From: Gammaproteobacteria bacterium
GTDB taxonomy: Bacteria; Pseudomonadota; Gammaproteobacteria; Pseudomonadales; Azotimanducaceae
Direction: 5' to 3'
Assembly (NCBI GenBank): GCA_009840545.1
Contig: VXNM01000011.1
Location: 62,001-126,000 of the forward strand
Length of the DNA: 64,000 nt
The notes under the pieces are model-generated. The model had not been told where the DNA came from, searched no databases, and worked only from the letters and a program-made list of their open reading frames with translations. A program made the position numbers and the translations under genes. Each line of letters starts with the position of its first letter. The stretch's first letter is position 1. Positions 1 through 7,000 of the stretch are shown here, one piece after another.

Positions 1-1559
1 CTGTTTGCGACAGCCCATGCCAACGGCATGGCCAACGGAAACGCAACGGCATATGTGCCCCAACTCGTTCCCGTGGAGAACGCTATTGTCATCGTCATAA
101 GTTGCAGCAAGACAGGCAGCAAGAACCAAGGTATCGCAGACCCGAGTAGCTGGACTAGGTAGGTTCCACCGCCAGTTTGAGTGCTAACGCCGCCGATGGT
201 AACTGCCAACAGAAGAATCACCGAGCCCCCAACCACACTGCGTATACCTTGTGAGAATCCGTCTACAAGTTCGCGAAGTGTCAAGCCTTTGAGCAACGCC
301 ATGCCTCCGGCTACTAGCAACGCCAGGCCGAATGCCCAATGTACGTTTGGAGATCCAAAGGCAACAAACGTTCCGACTGCAACGGAAATGAGCAAAATCA
401 ACGGAAGTATGAACTCAAGCGGACTGGCTGTATAGCCCACTGGCGCCTGACTCTGTGAGTCTTCAGGCAACGCCAGAGGAGCCGCATCTTCGGCGTCTAA
501 TTGGCCTGTGGAACGTGCACGCTCCATAGCGGCTTTCATCTTCTTTCCGAGGAAGAGGGGTTTCTCGATACTCAGGAGAAATGTCCCGAGTACTGCAAAA
601 ATGGCGTAAAAGCAAAAGGGCACACTCGCAAAGAAGAACGCAATTCGGTCCGCTTCTGTTGCGAGAAATGTCACGCCGGAGACAAAGATGAATGCTTGCA
701 CGTAGGCTGGCCACGCATTGAAGGCCAGTTGGGATGCTATGGGAGATGCTGTCGAATCTACGATGTAAGCTAGTTCTTCGTGGCTTATGTTCTCTTTGTC
801 GGCTATAGGTCGGACGGTGGTACCAACGAGCACCGTACTTACAGTTCCACCTTGAAAGAACGTAATTCCGAGCATCCAGGCAACAAGCTTTGCGGTACGA
901 GGACCACGTACAACCGCCTTGGTGATCCACTCGGCAAAGGCCAAGGCTGCGCCTGACTTCGACCAAATGCCAAGCAATCCCCCCAGCAACCACAAATACA
1001 AGATCAAAATTCCTGCGACACTGGTTGTACCCAAGGCTGGAATCAAGACAGAGCCGGTTAGGTCATACTGTCCTAAAATTAGTGCCCCCGACACTATTCC
1101 GCCCAGCAAGGCGGTGATGGGCTCTTTTGTAATCCAGCACAGTACTACAGCACACAGTGCGGGAAGAAGAGACCAGAAACCCCAATGTTGGAGGGCACGC
1201 AGCCGATAAATAGACGTTTCACCGTTCTCATTCGTCTCCCGCACATATTCCTCTGTAACCTCAATGTCGCCGACTAACAAGTCGGGGTCGGCACGGAACA
1301 AGAACGATTCCTCTTCAGAGATCGGTTCAATGATTACGGGTTTTCCTCGAGCAGAGTAGTAGAGTTCTCCCTTTTCATTAGTTTGTACATCCAATGTCGT
1401 TTGTTCTACGTTCCATTTGGGAGGCACTAACATTCCTATCGCTAAGGAAAGCCCAATGAGTCCAGCAAATACGGCCAGATTTATGAAAGCACGTCGTGAG
1501 AATGGAACGCTTCGAAACGGCATATGACTGTTACGTAAAGAACTTGAATGGAATTTCAT
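1..1559 (-). CDS. NhaC-type Na+/H+ antiporter family protein, C-terminus beyond window
   Basis: The reverse strand is open from an ATG at 1559 to the window edge, about 519 codons with no stop, so the C-terminus is missing. The translation is strongly hydrophobic with many membrane segments. A soluble insert of about 70 residues follows the first helix near the N-terminus (roughly residues 40-110). Two family signatures are visible: FFQGGTVSTVLVGTTVRP followed by ADKENISHEELAYIVDSTAS, and FSTGTSWGTYAVAFP close to the window edge. Both resemble NhaC-type antiporters of the inner membrane, which exchange Na+ for H+. The exact substrate cannot be read from sequence. No clear Shine-Dalgarno precedes 1559, and an in-frame ATG at 1523 is an alternative start. 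It is divergent from the phenylalanine hydroxylase gene. Confidence 0.8.
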   Translation of the reverse strand, partial: MKFHSSSLRNSHMPFRSVPFSRRAFINLAVFAGLIGLSLAIGMLVPPKWNVEQTTLDVQTNEKGELYYSARGKPVIIEPISEEESFLFRADPDLLVGDIEVTEEYVRETNENGETSIYRLRALQHWGFWSLLPALCAVVLCWITKEPITALLGGIVSGALILGQYDLTGSVLIPALGTTSVAGILILYLWLLGGLLGIWSKSGAALAFAEWITKAVVRGPRTAKLVAWMLGITFFQGGTVSTVLVGTTVRPIADKENISHEELAYIVDSTASPIASQLAFNAWPAYVQAFIFVSGVTFLATEADRIAFFFASVPFCFYAIFAVLGTFLLSIEKPLFLGKKMKAAMERARSTGQLDAEDAAPLALPEDSQSQAPVGYTASPLEFILPLILLISVAVGTFVAFGSPNVHWAFGLALLVAGGMALLKGLTLRELVDGFSQGIRSVVGGSVILLLAVTIGGVSTQTGGGTYLVQLLGSAIPWFLLPVLLQLMTMTIAFSTGTSWGTYAVAFPLAMPLAWAVAN

Positions 1560-1635
1560 TGTACGAATCGAGTCAAATTGGTATAAACGCTGTTTAATTG
1601 CAATCTGAACGTAATTTCTCGCATAAAAGGAAGCT

Positions 1636-2514
1636 ATGAAAGCGCTTGAAGTAACCCGTGATATCGATGGAGTCGTAGAACAATTTGGTGTCGATCAGGA
1701 CTACGGCCGATATACGGAGGAAGATCAAGACACGTGGCGCATTGCAATGGCGAACTTGGAACGCGTGCTGATAAACAACACTGCTGTCGACTATGTTCAA
1801 GCTTGCAGGCTATCCGGAATGTCGAAAGATCAGATACCAACTCTCGAGTCTGTCAACGATGCACTCGGAGAATTTGGATGGAGCGCAATCGTAGTCGCTG
1901 GGTTCATACCACCAGATGTCTTCATGGCATTGCAAGCGAATTCGATACTGCCCATTACGCGGACTATCCGAACTAGAAGCCAAATGGGCTATACACCTGT
2001 ACCCGATATCGTGCACGAAGCTGCTGGACATTTGCCAATGCTCTCGTGCCCTGAATACAGGGGCTTCTTACAACGTTTAGGTGAAATAGGGGCGAATACT
2101 TCCATGAATGCACTGGACATGAAGCTCTACACACGTCAAAAGCAACTAGCCGAGCTACTCGCGGAAGATGATGCGGACTCCAACCTTGTGGCAGAGGCGA
2201 AGAGGGCAGTTCACGAGGCAGTGCTGGAAGCAAGAGGTTCAGCTGTTTCACCGGCGCGCCGGGTTGCTCGCTTTCACTGGTGGACGGTAGAGTATGGCCT
2301 GATCGGAAACTCTCACGACATCTATGGCGCAGGGCTGCTTTCCTCGGTTGCGGAGGCAAGGGACTTTCGCAAGGTGCCACACACGAGGCTTTCCGTGGAT
2401 TGCTGTAATCAATCATTCGAAATCGACCACGTTCAGCCACAGTACTTTGTAGCTGAATCGTGGGATCACCTGATGGATGAAGTGTTTGCCTTGGAACGAG
2501 TGGTGTTGAACTGA
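1636..2514 (+). CDS. phhA: Phenylalanine-4-hydroxylase (aromatic amino acid hydroxylase)
   Basis: Predicted to hydroxylate phenylalanine to tyrosine with O2, non-haem iron and a pterin cofactor in the cytoplasm. The iron site is explicit: PDIVHEAAGH starts at residue 123, giving ligands His127 and His132, and FHWWTVEYGLIG starts at residue 213, giving ligand Glu219. At 292 residues it is slightly longer than the compact bacterial enzymes and lacks the regulatory ACT domain of animal enzymes. It stands alone, divergent from the antiporter gene. A GTP cyclohydrolase I gene lies about 10 kb away and could feed pterin synthesis, but that link is inference. Tyrosine or tryptophan hydroxylation is less likely but cannot be excluded by eye. 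Confidence 0.92.
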   Translation: MKALEVTRDIDGVVEQFGVDQDYGRYTEEDQDTWRIAMANLERVLINNTAVDYVQACRLSGMSKDQIPTLESVNDALGEFGWSAIVVAGFIPPDVFMALQANSILPITRTIRTRSQMGYTPVPDIVHEAAGHLPMLSCPEYRGFLQRLGEIGANTSMNALDMKLYTRQKQLAELLAEDDADSNLVAEAKRAVHEAVLEARGSAVSPARRVARFHWWTVEYGLIGNSHDIYGAGLLSSVAEARDFRKVPHTRLSVDCCNQSFEIDHVQPQYFVAESWDHLMDEVFALERVVLN

Positions 2515-2549
2515 GTTACAGCGCGTTCTGCGCCGACTAGCAGATCCCA

Positions 2550-2768
2550 CTATTTTGGTACGACTACGTGGGTCGAAGATTGGCTAAAGACATGCTTTGC
2601 AACGACCCCATGTACGTGACCACATTGATCACAATAAATCACGAAGAACCAAGGATCTCGCGTTCGACTATGTTGTTGGCTCTCTTGACTAGCAAAGTGC
2701 TCGATTCCTGAAACACCACAGTTTGGGCACATGGGTTCAACTTCTTCGTTCTGCATTTGATCGTTCAT
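2550..2768 (-). CDS. Small zinc-ribbon protein
   Basis: A 72-residue protein with two CxxC knuckles, CPNCGVSG near residue 14 and YCDQCGHVHG near residue 45, spaced as in a zinc ribbon. A short hydrophobic strand (WFFVIYC) leads into the second knuckle, as is usual in these folds. The Gln/Glu-rich N-terminus and the tail after the ribbon show nothing recognisable. It is convergent with phhA. The paired CxxC motifs and their spacing support a real gene despite its size. Function is unknown; similar small ribbons occur as nucleic-acid or protein-binding modules. Confidence 0.6.
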   Translation of the reverse strand: MNDQMQNEEVEPMCPNCGVSGIEHFASQESQQHSRTRDPWFFVIYCDQCGHVHGVVAKHVFSQSSTHVVVPK

Positions 2769-2906
2769 GGGGGTCCTACGACATTGCCAGTCGGTGGGTA
2801 GAAGAATTCACTCTAGGTTCAAAGCAACAAACTGATCTAAAGAGTTTGGTATTGATTCTCTCAGCAGTCAATTAGTACCATTGTTCGCAGAGCCATGTGA
2901 GCACAA

Positions 2907-3854
2907 GTGCTGTGCAAATCTGGCTCACAGAGTGAACGAAACCAATCCGTCGGCTCAAGATTGACGAAAAATGATTTTAGTGTCGTGGGGCTAGTAGGAC
3001 GCCACGACAAGCCAATGATTGCAGATTCCTTGCACACTGTGCTTGAAGTTCTTCATGCTGCTGATCGAACCGTGCTGATTGAACAGCAGACAGCTTCTCT
3101 GATTCCAACAGTCATTGATGAGGTAATTACACGGTCGGATCTTGAGAGATGCGATTTGGTAGTCGTTGTGGGCGGCGACGGCAGTATTCTTGGGGTAGCC
3201 CGTGACTTAGCGCACACCAACGTCCCTGTATTGGGGGTGAACAGAGGCGGTCTTGGGTTTCTCGCGGATATATCGCCTGATCAGATCGAATCAAGACTTA
3301 ATGACGTGCTTGCAGGGCAGTTTCGCCTCGAGATCCACTTCTTGCTGGAGCACAAAGTCGTTCGAGAAGGAAAAGTTGTTCACTCTTCTCCCGCTTTGAA
3401 CGATGTGGTTGTCAACTCGGGATCCATCACTCGAATGATGGACTTTGAGCTGTACGTAAACGACGAGTTTGTATACGAGCAGCGATCGGATGGGCTCATC
3501 GTTTCCACGCCGACAGGTTCAACCGCATATGCGTTGTCGGCGGGTGGACCCATCATGCACCCAACGTTAAATGCTCTCGCAATCGTACCGATGTTTCCTC
3601 ACACCCTGACATCAAGACCACTGGTGATTGGTGGCGACTCCAAGGTGAGCGTAATGATCAACGCTGAGAACCAATATCCACTAGTCAGTGCAGATTCACA
3701 GGTCTCGTACGTTCTTCATCCACGAGACGAAGTGCATATTCAGAAATTCCCTCACGGATTGAACATTGCATATCCCTCTACTCACAGCTTCTACGAAGCA
3801 TGCAGAAGCAAGTTGGATTGGGGTTCACGTTTAGGGGGATCAGGAACTCAGTAA
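2907..3854 (+). CDS. nadK: NAD kinase
   Basis: Phosphorylates NAD+ to NADP+ with ATP in the cytoplasm. The diagnostic GGDG motif (VVVVGGDGSILGVARDLA) lies near residue 89, followed by LGVNRGGLGFLADI. Later motifs are RSDGLIVSTPTGSTAYALS with AGGP, and the MFPHTLTSRPLVI segment, all in the order of the E. coli enzyme. Length (315 residues) is a little above usual because the GTG start at 2907 gives a loose N-terminal extension. A TTG at 2961, just before the conserved KNDFSVVGLVGRHDKP block, is a plausible shorter start. It appears monocistronic. Confidence 0.93.
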   Translation: MLCKSGSQSERNQSVGSRLTKNDFSVVGLVGRHDKPMIADSLHTVLEVLHAADRTVLIEQQTASLIPTVIDEVITRSDLERCDLVVVVGGDGSILGVARDLAHTNVPVLGVNRGGLGFLADISPDQIESRLNDVLAGQFRLEIHFLLEHKVVREGKVVHSSPALNDVVVNSGSITRMMDFELYVNDEFVYEQRSDGLIVSTPTGSTAYALSAGGPIMHPTLNALAIVPMFPHTLTSRPLVIGGDSKVSVMINAENQYPLVSADSQVSYVLHPRDEVHIQKFPHGLNIAYPSTHSFYEACRSKLDWGSRLGGSGTQ

Positions 3855-4223
3855 CAGTTCATCTTGCGCAGTTCAACTGATCCTTAATCGCCGACACTAG
3901 TAGACCGGTTTGCTGCAGTACGGCGTCCAATTTGACTACGCTTAGATGTCGCGCTGAGATTTGGTCTCACTGCAAAGGAGCTTTCATTGGATTTTGTAGA
4001 AGCTGTTCGGCTTAATTCACAAGCGTTGGCAAGTTCGATCACTCAGACAAGACGAGACTTGGAGTATGGCGAGTGTTGGCTTGGATCCCGAATCAACTTT
4101 GTTTTGTAAGACACGTCCATAAAACCCCTCTATGAATTGGTGGTGGAATGGAGACTAATTTTGCTTCAATGGATGCGGGCTAGTGTATAAACGGTTTAGT
4201 AACCCGGAACCAAACGGACTCGG
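3855..4223. other. Intergenic region after nadK
   Basis: About 370 bases lie between nadK and the next gene. The only structure seen is a short reading frame with a good ribosome binding site (listed separately at 3987-4109). No terminator hairpin with a T-run, no RNA gene and no mobile-element ends were recognised. Confidence 0.5.
3987..4109 (+). CDS. Possible 40-residue small ORF
   Basis: A TTG codon at 3987 is preceded by AAAGGAG at 3974-3980 with a 6-base spacer, a near-ideal ribosome binding site. The frame runs 40 codons to TAA. The peptide begins MDFVEAVRLNSQALA and ends with a hydrophobic NFVL. It has no signal peptide, membrane helix or recognised motif. It could be a genuine small protein, the start of a decayed gene, or chance. 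The binding site is the only positive evidence. Confidence 0.2.
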   Translation: MDFVEAVRLNSQALASSITQTRRDLEYGECWLGSRINFVL

Positions 4224-4847
4224 ATGGAGGAGCGAGCACTGCAACTTGATTTGGTAAGGACCTGTCTCTTGATTGCGTGTTTGGTGTCGTGCCACTCACT
4301 AGCACCCAGCTGCCTCAGAGTCACGGTGGAGGAAAACTTCGATCGGAGCGATATCGTCTTTACCGGAAGCGTTTTAAGTAAGAGCGAAGCTCCAGAAAAG
4401 TACAGTCAACGTTCGCTTTATGGAAACGAAGAAGACGAACGCTCTGGAGCACTCGAAGTTCTTTTCAAGGTAGAAACCAATTGGAAGGGCAAACTGGATG
4501 AACCTGTCCTCTTGTACACGGTTAACCCTGAAGAGGATAGTTCTCTTGGCTACCACTTTGAGGTTGAGGGAAAGTACGTTGTGTTTGCCCGCTATTGGGA
4601 TCTCGAAGAGGACGGAGACGGTGAAGAAACAGAGACTAACCTTTGGACTGAGTTGTGCTCCCAGAATATCAACCTAGAGAGCGTCGAGAACAAGAACTCG
4701 CTGATTCGGAAGCTTGCTCTTCTCAAATCTAAATCGGAAATATCGGAGAAGACGAGTGAAGAAGGAGAAATCTCGGAACAAGACACAAAGACCCCAGAGT
4801 CCGCTGACCTGACTGATCCAAGCAAGAGTCAACAGGCTCGTAACTGA
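4224..4847 (+). CDS. Predicted lipoprotein with a TIMP/NTR-like domain
   Basis: A 207-residue exported protein. The N-terminus has a hydrophobic segment ending LIACLVSC, which fits a lipobox with Cys23 as the lipidated residue. The body (about residues 30-150) reads DIVFTGSVLS, then VETNWKGKLDEPVLLYT, then a glycine/tyrosine turn and KYVVFARYW, ending near a conserved-looking LCSQN. This is the pattern of bacterial TIMP/netrin-like domains, which usually sit at the cell surface and whose roles are mostly unknown. The last 50 residues are rich in Ser, Glu and Lys and look disordered. A GGAGGAG follows the ATG, so a downstream start is possible. Assigned from motif pattern only. Confidence 0.55.
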   Translation: MEERALQLDLVRTCLLIACLVSCHSLAPSCLRVTVEENFDRSDIVFTGSVLSKSEAPEKYSQRSLYGNEEDERSGALEVLFKVETNWKGKLDEPVLLYTVNPEEDSSLGYHFEVEGKYVVFARYWDLEEDGDGEETETNLWTELCSQNINLESVENKNSLIRKLALLKSKSEISEKTSEEGEISEQDTKTPESADLTDPSKSQQARN

Positions 4848-5169
4848 TGGGTAAGTTTGACCAATGAAGCGCTCACGAAGACTATCATTCACATGGTCTT
4901 GATTCTAAGATTGGATATTGAGGTGGACTGACGGAATCAGAAAGCGGGTTGAACTATCGATGAACTTAGCAAGAATCTCGCGGTAGTTCTTGCCCACTGA
5001 TTTTTGACTCAATAGCGGTTACTCATTCCAAAAAACGACCTAAACGACCAACACTCCTTCATTAGATGCACACCGCATAGTCCACATCCCAACTTGGGTA
5101 CCTGAAACAAGAAGGTAGGAGACCCGCGGAAACATCATCTGATTTGCGTTAGCACGGTTGCGAGCTCGG
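4848..5169. other. Intergenic region with no recognised feature
   Basis: About 320 bases between the convergent lipoprotein and mocA-like genes. I found no hairpin with a T-run, RNA gene, repeat or convincing reading frame. Confidence 0.5.
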
Positions 5170-5760
5170 CTAACAATCCGTCTGTGCTTGTAAGTCGTCT
5201 GGATGGTCCAGATCCACAAGAATCCCTGGATCGTCGACAACCAAAACCTGACTTTTAAGTGACCCAGATTCCAGCAGTGCTTTAGCACCGTTATCGCCGG
5301 TCAAACCAAGCAGACTGTCGAAGTACTTAGAGGGAAATCCCACGGGATTTCCGACTCGATCAGAGTGTTTCAGACGAACCACGTGCTCGTTGCATGTTTC
5401 TAGCGTGCTTCGAAGTAACCCCAATGTCGACTTCTTTACATACGGCATGTCTCCAAGTGCAACGACGATCCATGGAGAGTCTATTGCCGCTCTCACTCCA
5501 GCGACAAGACTCCGCGAAATACCCTCTATTGCACGGGTCGAAGGTACGACTTCCACAGACTCGGGGAGGAGCGACGCTATCTCAAATTCGCCTGGTCGCA
5601 ATACCGCGACAACCCGGTCAAATATGGCGGTGTAGAGTCTGCAAGTGTGTGTAAGAAGTGTGTCTTGACCTAGTGGTTCGAGTCGCTTGTCACGTCCGAA
5701 TCGACGAGAGAATCCGGCCGCCAGCACAATTGCCGAGCCAGCTTTGGCGTCATCCGACAC
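5170..5760 (-). CDS. MobA/MocA-like molybdopterin nucleotidyltransferase
   Basis: A nucleotidyltransferase of the NTP_transf_3 type, probably transferring CMP or GMP to molybdopterin. The nucleotide-binding signature IVLAAGFSRRFGRDKRLEPL is at the N-terminus, VVALGDMPYV supplies the metal-binding Asp, and NPVGFPSKYF with LTGDNGAKALL matches the MocA branch. I chose the GTG at 5760: it overlaps the end of xdhC (GTGTCGGATGA holds both start and stop), and the fold begins directly after it. An ATG further upstream at 5847 would overlap xdhC by about 100 bases. Pairing with xdhC is typical of molybdenum hydroxylase maturation, but no xanthine or CO dehydrogenase subunit is present in the window. 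Confidence 0.75.
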   Translation of the reverse strand: MSDDAKAGSAIVLAAGFSRRFGRDKRLEPLGQDTLLTHTCRLYTAIFDRVVAVLRPGEFEIASLLPESVEVVPSTRAIEGISRSLVAGVRAAIDSPWIVVALGDMPYVKKSTLGLLRSTLETCNEHVVRLKHSDRVGNPVGFPSKYFDSLLGLTGDNGAKALLESGSLKSQVLVVDDPGILVDLDHPDDLQAQTDC

Positions 5761-6757
5761 GGTGCGCGACCGAGTCTTCAGCAGAATGCTTCGTTGCTCG
5801 AATAGAGTTCCTAATTGCTGTGATTTGAGCAATGACGGAGATTGCAATTTCCGGTGGTGTCTTGCTGCCGATAGGGATTCCTATGGGCGCATGCAATCGT
5901 TCTAACTGTTCCGTTGTTACATCAAGGGCGAGCAATCGTTTGCGACGGTTCGCTGATGTTCGGTCCGAACCCATAGCTCCGATGTAAAAGGCCTCAGTCT
6001 CGAATGCACCCAATAAACCCATGTCGTCTATTCTCGGGTCATGGGACAGGGCAACAATTGCTGACTGAGAATCGTTGGCACGTGCGCGGATGACATCATC
6101 GGGCATTTCGCACACCTTGATTGCTCCAGGTGCACGAAGGCCATTGAGGTTTTCCTCGCGTGGATCGATGACCGTGACCTGATAGTCGAGCGTTTGAGCA
6201 AACGAGGCGACATACTCACTAACCATTCCCGTACCGATGATGAACAGTTGATAGCGTGGACCATAAGTCTGTTCCATAACGAAACTCTCATGGTCATAGG
6301 AAAAAGGCACGTAGGATGTTGTTCGTGTCACGTCCATTAAGCCTGATGCCAATTCGACACGACGGGTAACAAGAACGCGACTCTCTAGACACTTCGTTAT
6401 TTCTTTGAACGCATGAGTCAGAGCTGGGTTTGATGTGAGTGGCTCAACAACAATGTCCAAGTGGCCACCACAGGGGAGGCCAAGCTGTTCGGCCTCCTCT
6501 TCGGACTCACCATACCTAAAGAACTGCGGCACGGAGGATGCGAGATCGCCCTTGGCTAGCTTTTCCTTGAGATCATCTTCGACACATCCTCCAGAAAGAG
6601 AACCCACAATATCTTGGTCGAAATTGCAGGCCATCAGGGATCCTTCCGGTCGAGGCGAAGAACCGTATGTGGCTACGACTGTAGCCAACCAACATTGCTG
6701 ATTTTCATGAAGCCAAAGCCTCACTTGATTCAGGACTTCTTGATCTACAGACTGCAA
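5750..6757 (-). CDS. XdhC/CoxI family molybdoenzyme accessory protein
   Basis: A 335-residue XdhC-family protein, thought to bind molybdenum cofactor and promote its sulfuration and insertion into xanthine dehydrogenase-type enzymes. The N-terminal domain reads LATVVATYGSSPRPEGSLMA, then GSLSGGCVEDDL, then GLPCGGHLDIVVEPL. The C-terminal Rossmann domain has LFIIGTGMVSEYVASFA near residue 170, then VIDPREEN and YIGAMGSDRTSANRRKRL, ending with GIPIGSKTPPEIAISVIAQI. It is the first gene of a two-gene unit with the mocA-like gene. Assignment to the family is secure; the client enzyme is unknown. Confidence 0.9.
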   Translation of the reverse strand: MQSVDQEVLNQVRLWLHENQQCWLATVVATYGSSPRPEGSLMACNFDQDIVGSLSGGCVEDDLKEKLAKGDLASSVPQFFRYGESEEEAEQLGLPCGGHLDIVVEPLTSNPALTHAFKEITKCLESRVLVTRRVELASGLMDVTRTTSYVPFSYDHESFVMEQTYGPRYQLFIIGTGMVSEYVASFAQTLDYQVTVIDPREENLNGLRAPGAIKVCEMPDDVIRARANDSQSAIVALSHDPRIDDMGLLGAFETEAFYIGAMGSDRTSANRRKRLLALDVTTEQLERLHAPIGIPIGSKTPPEIAISVIAQITAIRNSIRATKHSAEDSVAHRVG

Positions 6758-7000
6758 TGGAAATGGCTAACGTATGAGTATTTGCGCACGAAATTATATT
6801 GTGGCGAATGGCGGTGTTCGAGGAGGCAGTCAACTCCGCGACGTCGCTAACATTGAGGCGTTTCGGCGATTCATGCTTGGCTCTCCCGACCGAATGTGGC
6901 AAGACAATACAATTTGCACGGTGTTCAAACCACACGAACATCGAAACCACACCGACTTGGGCTTACTTTCGAGCTCGCGCAGACTCTTGTTAGGAGAGAT

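Noticed and set aside
463-993. 176-codon minus-strand frame with many Arg/Cys/His
   Set aside because: It is an out-of-frame shadow of the NhaC-type gene, whose own frame gives hydrophobic helices and family motifs.
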